DNA of 64,000 bases from Citrobacter sp. RHB25-C09 (GTDB lineage Bacteria > Pseudomonadota > Gammaproteobacteria > Enterobacterales > Enterobacteriaceae). The notes below the pieces were generated by a model that searched no databases, was not told the DNA's origin, and saw only the letters and a list, made by a program, of their open reading frames with translations. This document shows, one piece after another, positions 1 through 7,901 of the stretch (positions are counted from its first letter, which is position 1; each line of letters starts with the position of its first letter). The DNA lies in NCBI RefSeq assembly GCF_013836145.1, contig NZ_CP057483.1, forward strand, positions 744,001 to 808,000, read 5' to 3'. Position numbers and translations under genes: made by a program.

Positions 1-258
1 ACCATTCTGTGGAATGGCCCGGTTGGCGTGTTTGAATTCCCTAACTTCCGTAAAGGAACTGAAATCGTCGCTAACGCTATTGCAGACAGCGAAGCGTTCT
101 CTATCGCGGGCGGCGGTGACACCCTGGCAGCAATCGACCTGTTCGGCATTGCTGACAAAATCTCCTACATCTCCACTGGCGGTGGCGCATTCCTCGAATT
201 CGTGGAAGGCAAAGTACTGCCAGCAGTAGCGATGCTCGAAGAGCGCGCTAAGAAGTAA
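1..258 (+). CDS. pgk: Phosphoglycerate kinase, C-terminal part (cut by window edge)
   Basis: Reading frame 1 is open from the first base and encodes the last 85 residues of phosphoglycerate kinase, which makes ATP from 1,3-bisphosphoglycerate and ADP in glycolysis. Visible family motifs are [12 protein letters not shown] at the very start, the nucleotide-binding stretch [12 protein letters not shown], and the near-terminal [10 protein letters not shown]. The N-terminal domain lies outside the window, so the start cannot be judged. fbaA follows 88 bp downstream in the same direction, as in the E. coli epd-pgk-fbaA operon. The short gap holds two GC-rich hairpins rather than a strong promoter. 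Confidence 0.97.
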
Positions 259-267
259 GACATTGAC

Positions 268-311
268 GGGCAGGGAAACCTGCCCTTATTTCAGCGCGCT
301 TTAGAGCGCGC
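268..311 (+). other. pgk-fbaA intergenic hairpins
   Basis: Two adjacent inverted repeats fill the gap between pgk and fbaA. The first has 7-bp arms (GGGCAGG/CCTGCCC, 268-285) with a GAAA loop, followed by TTATTT. The second has 7-bp arms (GCGCGCT/AGCGCGC, 294-311). The first could act as a weak terminator or, more likely, as an mRNA processing or stability element between co-transcribed genes. This is inferred from sequence only. Confidence 0.5.
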
Positions 312-346
312 GCCCTTTCCAAGGCCGAAGATACAGGACTCGCAAC

Positions 347-1426
347 ATGTCTAAAATTTTTGATTTCGTAAAACCAGGCGTGATCACTGGTGATGACGTA
401 CAGAAAGTTTTCCAGGTAGCTAAAGAAAACAACTTTGCTCTGCCAGCGGTTAACTGCGTGGGTACCGACTCCATTAACGCCGTTCTGGAAACTGCTGCAA
501 AAGTTAAAGCGCCGGTCATCGTTCAGTTCTCCAACGGTGGCGCTTCTTTCATCGCGGGTAAAGGCGTGAAATCTGACGTTCCTCAGGGTGCGGCAATCCT
601 GGGTGCTATCTCCGGTGCGCATCACGTTCACCAGATGGCTGAACACTACGGTGTTCCGGTTATCCTGCACACTGACCACTGCGCGAAGAAACTGCTGCCG
701 TGGATCGACGGTCTGCTGGACGCGGGTGAAAAACACTTTGCAGCAACCGGCAAACCGCTGTTCTCTTCTCACATGATCGACCTGTCTGAAGAGTCTCTGG
801 AAGAGAACATCGAAATCTGCTCCAAATACCTGGCGCGCATGTCCAAAATGGGCATGACCCTGGAAATCGAACTGGGTTGCACCGGTGGTGAAGAAGACGG
901 CGTGGACAACAGCCACATGGACGCTTCCGCACTGTACACCCAGCCGGAAGACGTTGATTACGCTTACACCGAGCTGAGCAAAATCAGCCCGCGTTTCACC
1001 ATCGCCGCTTCCTTCGGTAACGTACACGGCGTTTACAAGCCGGGTAACGTGGTTCTGACCCCGACCATCCTGCGCGACTCTCAGGAATATGTTTCTAAGA
1101 AACATAACCTGCCGCACAACAGCCTGAACTTCGTCTTCCACGGCGGTTCTGGTTCTACCGCTCAGGAAATCAAAGACTCCGTAAGCTACGGCGTAGTGAA
1201 AATGAACATTGATACCGATACCCAATGGGCGACCTGGGAAGGTGTTCTGAACTACTACAAAGCGAACGAAGCTTACCTGCAGGGTCAGTTGGGTAACCCG
1301 AAAGGCGAAGATCAGCCGAACAAGAAATACTACGATCCGCGCGTATGGCTTCGCGCTGGTCAGGCAACCATGATCACTCGTTTGGAACAGGCTTTCAAAG
1401 AACTGAACGCGGTTGACGTTCTGTAA
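347..1426 (+). CDS. fbaA: Class II fructose-1,6-bisphosphate aldolase
   Basis: Encodes a 359-residue zinc-dependent aldolase that cleaves fructose-1,6-bisphosphate to dihydroxyacetone phosphate and glyceraldehyde-3-phosphate in the cytosol. Length and sequence match E. coli FbaA. The catalytic Asp and first zinc His lie in VILHTDHCAKK (residues 105-115). Further zinc ligands are the His in FGNVHGVYKPG and in NFVFHGGSGS, the latter also forming the phosphate-binding glycine loop. The ATG start is preceded by an AGGA-like ribosome site. It lies downstream of pgk and ends in a strong terminator. Codon use is that of a highly expressed gene. Confidence 0.98.
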   Translation: MSKIFDFVKPGVITGDDVQKVFQVAKENNFALPAVNCVGTDSINAVLETAAKVKAPVIVQFSNGGASFIAGKGVKSDVPQGAAILGAISGAHHVHQMAEHYGVPVILHTDHCAKKLLPWIDGLLDAGEKHFAATGKPLFSSHMIDLSEESLEENIEICSKYLARMSKMGMTLEIELGCTGGEEDGVDNSHMDASALYTQPEDVDYAYTELSKISPRFTIAASFGNVHGVYKPGNVVLTPTILRDSQEYVSKKHNLPHNSLNFVFHGGSGSTAQEIKDSVSYGVVKMNIDTDTQWATWEGVLNYYKANEAYLQGQLGNPKGEDQPNKKYYDPRVWLRAGQATMITRLEQAFKELNAVDVL

Positions 1427-1445
1427 TTTAGCCTCGTGAATGTAG

Positions 1446-1476
1446 AAATGGCTTCCTTCGGGAAGCCATTTTTTTT
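1446..1476 (+). terminator. fbaA terminator
   Basis: An 11-bp perfect stem (AAATGGCTTCC / GGAAGCCATTT) closes on a TTCG tetraloop and runs into a T tract, 20 bp after the fbaA stop. This is a textbook intrinsic terminator for the pgk-fbaA transcript. Confidence 0.92.
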
Positions 1477-1490
1477 GGCATTGAGCAGGG

Positions 1491-1580
1491 TGCCGGATGG
1501 CGGCTACGCCTTATCCGGCCTACAAATCCGCGAGGCACTCCGTAGGCCGGATAAGACGCGACAGCGTTGCCATCCGGCAA
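1491..1580. repeat. REP/BIME element
   Basis: Two oppositely oriented REP units, with cores GCCGGATGGCGGC...GCCTTATCCGGCC and GTAGGCCGGATAAG...TTGCCATCCGGC, form a palindromic BIME between the convergent ends of fbaA and the carbamate kinase gene. Nine more loci of the same two families occur in the window. Confidence 0.85.
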
Positions 1581-1587
1581 TGACAGT

Positions 1588-2493
1588 CTAACGCGTCACG
1601 CAGGTGCCTTTTTCTCCTGCGAGAATCTGCGGTGCGTCTTTCAACGCACCGATAAACGCCGTATTCCCGGTCTGTTTAACAAACTGAATGACGGCGCCCG
1701 CTTTCGGCCCCATCGCACCGTCCGGTGCGGCGAACGGTGCCAGTTCTTCTGTTGTGACGTGACGCAGTGCGCGCGCCTGAGGTGTTCCCCAGTTTTCATA
1801 GACGGCGTCGGCATCGGTCAGGATCAGCAAGTGATCGGCATTAATGGCGTTAGCGAGTACCGCCGCAGTCAGATCTTTATCGATCACCGCTTCGGTCCCC
1901 TGGTATCCACCGTTCTGTGCAACAACCGGAACGCCACCGCCGCCGCAGCAAATCACCGTATGTCCCGCTTCCATCAGCGTGAGGATCGCGTCGCTGTCGA
2001 TAATGTTTTGCGGCATCGGGGAGGCGACGACGCGGCGGATGTACTGACCATCGGCCTTCATCGTCCAGCCGTAACGCGCCTCCAGTTCAGCCTGCTGCTC
2101 CGGTTGATACACCGGACCGATGTATTTACCCGGCGCGGCAAAGGCTTCATCCTGCGGGTCGACTTCAACACGCGTCATCAGCGTCGTCACGGGGACGCCG
2201 CCACTGCTTTGCGTCAGCGCCTGCGCTATCGCGACGCCAATCATCCCCTGGCTTTCGGCGACCAGAATATCCAACGGCCAGGCCGGGGCTTCCGTGTACG
2301 CCGCATTCTGTAAGGCCAGCAGACCCACCTGCGGACCGTTACCGTGAACAATCACCAGCTGGTAATCGCGGGCCAGCGTTGTCACCATTTGCGCAAAAAG
2401 CTGAATGCTGCGCTGTTGGTTTTCTGCGCTCAGAATTTCTCCACGCTGTAATAACGCATTGCCACCCAGGGCAATAACCAGTTTCTTTTTCAT
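1588..2493 (-). CDS. allK: Catabolic carbamate kinase (YbcF/AllK type)
   Basis: Encodes 301 residues of the amino-acid kinase superfamily. Carbamate kinase interconverts carbamoyl phosphate + ADP with carbamate + ATP, the ATP-yielding last step of ureide or arginine fermentation. Motifs: ALGGNALLQRGE at the N-terminus, HGNGPQVG, CCGGGGVPVV, DKDLTAAVLA, the nucleotide-site LTDADAVY and GAMGPKAGA near the C-terminus. The start was placed at the ATG preceding KKKLVIALGGN because family members begin there and a GAGG site lies just upstream. An in-frame ATG 33 bp earlier exists but has no support. The gene is divergent from the MFS-fdrA-ylbE-ylbF operon. That gene company matches E. coli fdrA-ylbE-ylbF-ybcF, so YbcF (renamed AllK) is more likely than ArcC. 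No arginine deiminase genes are nearby. Confidence 0.9.
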   Translation of the reverse strand: MKKKLVIALGGNALLQRGEILSAENQQRSIQLFAQMVTTLARDYQLVIVHGNGPQVGLLALQNAAYTEAPAWPLDILVAESQGMIGVAIAQALTQSSGGVPVTTLMTRVEVDPQDEAFAAPGKYIGPVYQPEQQAELEARYGWTMKADGQYIRRVVASPMPQNIIDSDAILTLMEAGHTVICCGGGGVPVVAQNGGYQGTEAVIDKDLTAAVLANAINADHLLILTDADAVYENWGTPQARALRHVTTEELAPFAAPDGAMGPKAGAVIQFVKQTGNTAFIGALKDAPQILAGEKGTCVTR

Positions 2494-2694
2494 TATGACC
2501 TCAATAAGCAAATATCTCGCGGTCAAAATAACGTGTAATGGCTTTTATAATGTGACTCACTCGACAATGCTTTTATCCGCAAAAATATCTCACTAATACC
2601 AACGGATTTTATTTAAATTAATTTAAAAGTGATTATTAGATTTTTTTTAATAATATTGGTCTTAATTCCCAGGAATTTATAACAATGGATTTTG

Positions 2695-2710
2695 TGTGAC
2701 TTTGTTCAAA
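2695..2710 (+). promoter_or_regulatory. Candidate CRP site in the divergent allK/MFS control region
   Basis: The 303-bp AT-rich gap between the divergent carbamate kinase and MFS genes (2494-2796) must hold both promoters. TGTGA-CTTTGT-TCAAA at 2695-2710 matches the CRP consensus TGTGA-N6-TCACA at 9 of 10 key positions. A weaker half-match starts at 2551. An AllS-like LysR protein is encoded at the end of the plus-strand operon and probably binds here, but I could not define its site. Confidence 0.4.
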
Positions 2711-2796
2711 AGAAAAGATGTTTTAGCCCGATAAGGTAGGCGAAGTTTAAACCTCTTTCCTCATCGACTGGGGAAATTAATACCCGGAGACAGTTT

Positions 2797-4020
2797 ATGT
2801 CTGAATCATGCGAAGTGACTGAGATCACAAAGAAAAAAGGAATACCGGCCTGGTGGGTCACTATTTTCCTGTTCTGGCTGGGATGGATTTTTATGTACGC
2901 CGACCGGACAATATTGAACCCGGTGATGGGTGAACTGGAAAAAGAATTCGGCTTAAGTGGAACGCAATTAGGTATTCTTAATTCGGTATTCTATTTTTCT
3001 TATGCCTTATTACAGGTACCGGCAGGAATTCTTGGCGACAAAATCGGTAAGAAAAAAGTACTGGTGCCAGGCTTTATTCTGTTTGGTCTTTTCACCGCCG
3101 TGACCGGTTGGGCAAAAAGTTGGTACACCCTGCTGTTTGCCCGCGTTGTTACCGGCGCGGGAGAAGGGACCTACTATGGCCCGCAGTACGGCTTATCCTC
3201 TGAGCAGATCCCCAGAAAATATCGTTCGCTGGGTAGCGCCATTATCAACAGCGGCATGGCCTTCGGTATCGCGTTGGGTCTGATGACCTCAAGCTGGCTG
3301 GTTTACGATCAGGGTTATTCCTGGCGCATGCCGTTCTACGCCATGGCGATCCCATCAATCCTCGTGGGTGTGGCTATCTGGCTGTTAGTCAAAGAGAAGA
3401 AGCGTAGCGCAGATGTTGATGGCCAGGCGGTGAAAAAAGGGAAATTTAGCGATCTCCTGAAAAACCGTAACCTGATCCTGACTTATATTATGGTGTTCTG
3501 TAGCCTGTTTGGTTTCTTCGTTATCCTCACCTGGCTTCCTTATTATCTGCAAAGCGAACGCGGCATTGCCGGGAGCGAAACAGGGTTTATCTCTTCGCTG
3601 GTGGCATGGATTTCTATTCCCGGCGCACTGCTATTCTCCAGCCTGTCTGACAAATTAGGTAAGCGTAAACCGCTCATTTTGTTCCTGGTTCCGGTTGCGA
3701 TCATCAGCATGCTGTCAATTATCTGGATGCCAACGATGACCGGCGTGGTTATCGCGCTGTGCGTTTACGGCCTTGTCGGCAAACTGGCGCTGGATCCGGT
3801 TCTGGTGGCACTGGTTGCGGATAGCGTTGATGAAAATAATTACAGCACCGCGTTTGGCTTATTTAATTTCATCGGTATGAGTTCATCTATTCTGGCACCC
3901 ATTATTGCTGGCGCAGCGCGCGATATAACGGGCAGCCTGGCATCCAGTTTTTATGTCTCTGCCATTCTGCTGGGTATTGGCCTGGTCGCCATGCTGTTTT
4001 TGAAAGAAAAACGTACATAA
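2797..4020 (+). CDS. MFS transporter of the carbamoyl-transfer operon
   Basis: A 407-residue major facilitator superfamily protein with about 12 hydrophobic segments. The N-terminal part resembles the anion:cation symporter branch (relatives of GudP, ExuT and similar organic-anion carriers): FMYADRTILNPVM in the TM1 region (Asp36-Arg37) and the loop 2-3 motif GDKIGKKK (residues 80-87). A GGAGA ribosome site precedes the ATG. It is the first gene of an operon whose next gene, fdrA, starts only 12 bp after its stop. From that linkage I infer it imports the substrate or a precursor, such as oxalurate, allantoate or another carbamoylated organic acid. The sequence alone does not identify the solute. 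The E. coli allantoin cluster has no MFS gene in this position. Confidence 0.85.
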   Translation: MSESCEVTEITKKKGIPAWWVTIFLFWLGWIFMYADRTILNPVMGELEKEFGLSGTQLGILNSVFYFSYALLQVPAGILGDKIGKKKVLVPGFILFGLFTAVTGWAKSWYTLLFARVVTGAGEGTYYGPQYGLSSEQIPRKYRSLGSAIINSGMAFGIALGLMTSSWLVYDQGYSWRMPFYAMAIPSILVGVAIWLLVKEKKRSADVDGQAVKKGKFSDLLKNRNLILTYIMVFCSLFGFFVILTWLPYYLQSERGIAGSETGFISSLVAWISIPGALLFSSLSDKLGKRKPLILFLVPVAIISMLSIIWMPTMTGVVIALCVYGLVGKLALDPVLVALVADSVDENNYSTAFGLFNFIGMSSSILAPIIAGAARDITGSLASSFYVSAILLGIGLVAMLFLKEKRT

Positions 4021-4032
4021 GAGGTAGCGGTA

Positions 4033-5694
4033 ATGATTTACGCCTTTATTAAAAAGGGAAGTTTTCAGGACTCCGTCAGCCTGATGATTATTTCCCGCAA
4101 ATTAAGTGAACGCCCGGAAGTCGATCAGGTTTCAGTCATGATGGGAACGCCAGCGAATAAAGCCATGTTGGATTCAACCGGCTTCTGGCATGACGACTTT
4201 GCCGAAGCTACCCCGAACGACATTTGCGTGGCAGTAAGAACCCATGAGGAACAGCCTGAGATCCTCGAATTAATTCGCGAGCAGCTGGAAACCGAGCTGA
4301 GTGCTATTGCCAATGCATCGGGCAGTTCGCAGCAGTTACTGAAGGCACGCCGCTGGGAGAGCGCCTGCCAGAAATTACCGCAGGCCAATTTGCTGCTGGT
4401 TTCCGTTGCCGGAGAATATGCCGCCTCGGTGGCCAGAGAAGGGCTGCTGGCGGGCAAAAACGTGATGATGTTTTCCGACAACGTGCCTCTGGAACAGGAG
4501 GTTGAACTGAAAACGCTGGCGCGTGAGCGTGGGCTGATTGTGATGGGACCGGACTGCGGAACGGCGATGGTTGCGGGCAGTCCCCTGGCGTTCGCTAACG
4601 TGCTCCCGGACGGTGGGATTGGCGTGATTGGCGCATCCGGCACCGGTATTCAGGAAGTCACCTCGCAGATTGCGCTGCATCAGCAAGGTATTAGTCATGC
4701 TATCGGTTTAGGTGGGCGTGACCTGAGCGCAGACGTTGGCGGGATTAGTGCCTTAACCGCGCTTGAGATGCTGGCCGCAGACGCTGCCACGCGCGTCATT
4801 GCCTTTGTCTCCAAGCCGCCAGCACCGCAGGTCAGAACCCGTATTATTGAAGCGATGCAGAAAGTGGGAAAACCGGTTGTTGCGCTCTTTTTGGGCAGTA
4901 AGCCGGAACAGCGCCGCGAAGGGAATGTCTGGCTGGCGAATTCACTGTCTGATGCCGCGCAGCTGGCAGTTCTGCTGATGCGCGTGGCGCAACAGCGAGA
5001 GATACAGCCTGAAGTCGCCGGAAAAGGCATTTATGGCCTGTATGCGGGCGGCACGCTGGCCGCTGAAGCGGCGATGCTTCTGTCTGCCGGTCTGGGTGTA
5101 CCGGTGAGTGAAAGCCATGCCGACGGCGTGATGCTGGAGGCAGAAGGGCACCGGATTGTCGACCTGGGCGATGACAGTTATACGCTGGGCAGACCGCACC
5201 CGATGATCGACCCGACCACCCGCAGTATTGAAATAGAAAAACTGGCGGCAATGCCGGAAGTGGGCGTGCTGTTGCTGGATGTGGTACTGGGCTACGGCGC
5301 GTGTGCAGACCCGGCGGGTGCAGTGGTTGAAGCCATCGAACAGGTCCGTGCCAAGCGTGCCGCGCCACTGGTGACCATCGCCACCATGACCGGCACCGAC
5401 GCTGACCCACAGGGGCGCAGCGGCCAAATCGACATTCTCCAGGCGGCAGGCATCGCGGTGGTGGAAACCCTCGAAGAAGCCGTGCTGCTCGCCATCAGCC
5501 TGACCCATCATCAGGACGTCAGCGTAGCGGTTGAACACTGTGCCCTGCTGGACGGTATCCAGGTGATTAACGCCGGGTTGCGCAGCTTTGCGCTGGATCT
5601 GCAAAGCAGCGGCACGCCGGTTGTGCATTATCAGTGGGCGCCCATTGCCGGTGGTAATGCCCGTCTTGCCAGTTTACTCAAGCAGTTACATTAA
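4033..5694 (+). CDS. fdrA: FdrA-family subunit of oxamate (oxalurate) carbamoyltransferase
   Basis: 553 residues, close to E. coli FdrA (555). The family resembles the alpha subunit of succinyl-CoA synthetase: a Rossmann-like N-terminal half with MGPDCGTAM (171-179), GVIGASGTGIQEV (197-209) and GLGGRDLSADVGG (225-237), and a second CoA-ligase-like domain from about residue 330 (GIYGLYAGGTLAAEA). In E. coli, fdrA, ylbE and ylbF have been reported to encode together the catabolic oxamate carbamoyltransferase (AllFGH), which phosphorolyses oxalurate to oxamate and carbamoyl phosphate. The ATG follows a GAGG site, 12 bp after the transporter stop and 16 bp before ylbE. A YahF-like paralogue role is possible, but the ylbE/ylbF/AllS-like neighbours favour FdrA. 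Confidence 0.88.
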   Translation: MIYAFIKKGSFQDSVSLMIISRKLSERPEVDQVSVMMGTPANKAMLDSTGFWHDDFAEATPNDICVAVRTHEEQPEILELIREQLETELSAIANASGSSQQLLKARRWESACQKLPQANLLLVSVAGEYAASVAREGLLAGKNVMMFSDNVPLEQEVELKTLARERGLIVMGPDCGTAMVAGSPLAFANVLPDGGIGVIGASGTGIQEVTSQIALHQQGISHAIGLGGRDLSADVGGISALTALEMLAADAATRVIAFVSKPPAPQVRTRIIEAMQKVGKPVVALFLGSKPEQRREGNVWLANSLSDAAQLAVLLMRVAQQREIQPEVAGKGIYGLYAGGTLAAEAAMLLSAGLGVPVSESHADGVMLEAEGHRIVDLGDDSYTLGRPHPMIDPTTRSIEIEKLAAMPEVGVLLLDVVLGYGACADPAGAVVEAIEQVRAKRAAPLVTIATMTGTDADPQGRSGQIDILQAAGIAVVETLEEAVLLAISLTHHQDVSVAVEHCALLDGIQVINAGLRSFALDLQSSGTPVVHYQWAPIAGGNARLASLLKQLH

Positions 5695-5710
5695 TTTCAG
5701 AGGTACCGAT

Positions 5711-6973
5711 ATGTATTCATCAATTGCACAGGCCAACGACGCCATTATTGAACGTATTAAAGCCGCGCGTCCGCATTGGGTTGCCGTTCGTCCGGCAAAA
5801 GAAGCGGTAGCGGAATTGTCTTCGGGACGTAAATTACTGCATGCCGGTCCGCCAATTGCCTGGGAAGAGATGACCGGCCCGATGCGCGGCGCCTGCATTG
5901 GCGCATCGCTGTTTGAAGGCTGGGCGGCGAGTGAAGAAGAGGCTGTGCGTCTGCTGGCGCAGGGTGAAGTGGAATTTATTCCTTGTCATCACGTAGGGGC
6001 CGTTGGGCCGATGGGCGGTATCACCTCTGCGAACATGCCGGTGCTGGTGGTGCGAGATGTGGTACATGGCAACCAGTCCTGTTGCAACCTGAACGAAGGG
6101 ATTGGCAAAGTGATGCGCTTTGGCGCTTACGGCGACGACGTGCAGGCGCGCCTGCGCTGGATGCGTGATACCCTGGCACCCGTGCTACAGGACGCGCTGT
6201 CTCGTATGGAGAACGGTATTGACCTGACAGCGATGATGGCGCAAGCAATCACCATGGGCGACGAGTTCCACCAGCGTAACATCGCGGCCTCTTCGCTGCT
6301 GCTGCGCACCTTGTCCCCGGTGATTGCCGGCCTGGATCGCCCGAAAGCGGAAATCATTGAGGTGCTGCAGTTCCTCAGCGTCACCGATCAGTTCTTCCTC
6401 AACCTGGCGATGGCCTACAGCAAAGCGGTCATGGATGCGGCGGCAGAGATTAAAGCCGGGTCGGTAGTCACGGCGATGACGCGCAACGGTCGTGAGTTCG
6501 GCATTCGCGTTAGTGGTACCGGGGACCGTTGGTTCACCGCACCGGTGAATACACCACAGGGTTTGTTCTTCACCGGCTACAGCCAGGCCGATGCAAACCC
6601 GGACATTGGTGACAGCGCAATTACCGAAACGCTGGGCATTGGCGGCGCGGCGATGATTGCCGCACCGGGCGTGACCCGTTTTGTCGGCGCAGGCGGAATG
6701 GGCGCGGCGCTGGAAACCTCCGAAGAGATGGCGGAAATTTACCTCGCCAACAATCCGCTGTTCCAGATCCCATCATGGGACTTCAAAGGAGCCTGTCTGG
6801 GGCTGGATATCCGTCGCGTAGTGGAAACGGGGATCACGCCGTTGATCAATACCGGTATCGCTCACCGCGAAGCGGGGATTGGTCAGGTAGGTGCAGGTAC
6901 GGTTCGCGCGCCGCTGTTGTGCTTTGAAAAAGCGCTCGAGGCGCTGGCGGAAGAGCACCACATCACCGCGTAG
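5711..6973 (+). CDS. ylbE: YlbE-family (DUF1116) subunit of oxamate carbamoyltransferase
   Basis: 420 residues, E. coli YlbE being 419. The family has no well-characterised fold motif. Conserved-looking stretches are IPCHHVGAVGPMGGITSAN, NLNEGIGKVMRFGAYG and the DUF1116 hallmark MGDEFHQRN. I chose the ATG with an upstream AGAGGT site 16 bp after the fdrA stop. A longer in-frame extension to 5588 overlaps fdrA and has no ribosome site. Reported in E. coli as one of three proteins needed for oxamate transcarbamylase (AllG). A BIME separates it from ylbF, which may change downstream mRNA abundance. Confidence 0.88.
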   Translation: MYSSIAQANDAIIERIKAARPHWVAVRPAKEAVAELSSGRKLLHAGPPIAWEEMTGPMRGACIGASLFEGWAASEEEAVRLLAQGEVEFIPCHHVGAVGPMGGITSANMPVLVVRDVVHGNQSCCNLNEGIGKVMRFGAYGDDVQARLRWMRDTLAPVLQDALSRMENGIDLTAMMAQAITMGDEFHQRNIAASSLLLRTLSPVIAGLDRPKAEIIEVLQFLSVTDQFFLNLAMAYSKAVMDAAAEIKAGSVVTAMTRNGREFGIRVSGTGDRWFTAPVNTPQGLFFTGYSQADANPDIGDSAITETLGIGGAAMIAAPGVTRFVGAGGMGAALETSEEMAEIYLANNPLFQIPSWDFKGACLGLDIRRVVETGITPLINTGIAHREAGIGQVGAGTVRAPLLCFEKALEALAEEHHITA

Positions 6974-6979
6974 CTAAAT

Positions 6980-7059
6980 TGCCCGGTGGCGTTTACGCTT
7001 ACCGGGCCTACGGACGGCATTGGTTGTAGGCCGGATAAGGCGAAGCCGCCATCCGGCAT
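6980..7059. repeat. BIME inside the fdrA-ylbE-ylbF operon
   Basis: Two REP units of different families lie between ylbE and ylbF: a GCCCGGTGGCG...CTTACCGGGCC unit and a GTAGGCCGGATAAGGCG...CGCCATCCGGC unit. The rest of the operon is tightly packed, so this is the only substantial internal gap. Confidence 0.85.
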
Positions 7060-7073
7060 ATCGGAGTGAAGTG

Positions 7074-7901
7074 ATGATCAGGATTAACGCGCTGGCCTCC
7101 GCCGGGCTTGATCGCCTCCCGGACGGAGAATGGCTATTGCACAGCCGATTCTCGCAGGCGATCAACTTCATCCATGCGAATGGCGAACTGCTGACGTTGT
7201 ATCGCTATGGAAAAGGCATGGGGCCGACGGGTGCACTGCTGAGCCATGCGCAGTTTTCCAGCCTGACGATGGCGACGCAGCTCATTAAAAACGGAAACAT
7301 CCTGAGCGGTTCGGATCATGCCATTCATCCTCGTCGTTCGCTCAAACTGCACCTGACTTCTGGGGCAGTCCTCCCCGTCGATCTCTCTTCTTTTTTGCAC
7401 CTAAGCGGCCTGTGCGGAAGGCTTAATCAACCCCTCGAAGCCATGCCGTTGTTTCCGGAAATCATGGACGGGCTCGAGCATTGGCAGCACGGGAACATCC
7501 CGGACTGGCAGTGGCTTATCGGACGCGGGCCAGGGTTGACACCCAGCGGGGACGATATGTTGACGGGAATGCTGGCAGTATTTTGCGCCGAACGTATACC
7601 GATTCACCTTTTTTTACCCTCGGCGGATCAACTGGCATTACTTACAACTGCGGTAAGCTGTAGCTATCTGAACAGCGCCAGGCTGGGTGAGTTTTCGACG
7701 CCGGTTCTGAGCGTGATTCGTGGTTTACAAACTCGACGCGACGCCAACCGTGCGCTTCATCGCCTGCTCGCGGTAGGACACACTTCCGGTGCCGATACCA
7801 TCGTGGGAATGGCGTTAGCGCAACGCTGGCTCCTCAGGGCTGACTCAAGGGGAATGAATGCTCGATCAGGAAACAATACGCACGTTTTTACGGGTGGCTG
7901 A
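7074..7901 (+). CDS. ylbF: YlbF-family (DUF2877) subunit of oxamate carbamoyltransferase
   Basis: 275 residues from the ATG at 7074 (E. coli YlbF is 271). GGAG at 7062-7065 gives proper spacing, and a GTG codon directly before the ATG is an alternative. Recognisable family stretch: GRGPGLTPSGDDMLTGMLAVF in the middle and a C-terminal GHTSGADTIVGMALA. DUF2877 proteins accompany FdrA and YlbE in ureide catabolic clusters, and in E. coli YlbF (AllH) is reported as the third component of oxamate carbamoyltransferase. The 3' end overlaps the start of the LysR gene by 44 bp, so the two are translationally coupled. No catalytic residues can be assigned. Confidence 0.85.
   Translation: MIRINALASAGLDRLPDGEWLLHSRFSQAINFIHANGELLTLYRYGKGMGPTGALLSHAQFSSLTMATQLIKNGNILSGSDHAIHPRRSLKLHLTSGAVLPVDLSSFLHLSGLCGRLNQPLEAMPLFPEIMDGLEHWQHGNIPDWQWLIGRGPGLTPSGDDMLTGMLAVFCAERIPIHLFLPSADQLALLTTAVSCSYLNSARLGEFSTPVLSVIRGLQTRRDANRALHRLLAVGHTSGADTIVGMALAQRWLLRADSRGMNARSGNNTHVFTGG

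Noticed and set aside
248..1225. 325-codon minus-strand frame opposite fbaA
   Set aside because: Antisense frame produced by the strong codon bias of fbaA. It lacks any family motif.
1567..2313. 248-codon plus-strand frame opposite the carbamate kinase gene
   Set aside because: It starts in a BIME and mirrors a clear kinase gene. The product is Arg/His-rich without a known fold.
1588..2493. Arginine deiminase (arc) pathway as the context of the carbamate kinase
   Set aside because: No arcA-type deiminase, ornithine carbamoyltransferase or arginine/ornithine antiporter lies nearby. The fdrA-ylbE-ylbF neighbours fit ureide catabolism better. The arcA gene at 22295 is the unrelated respiratory regulator.
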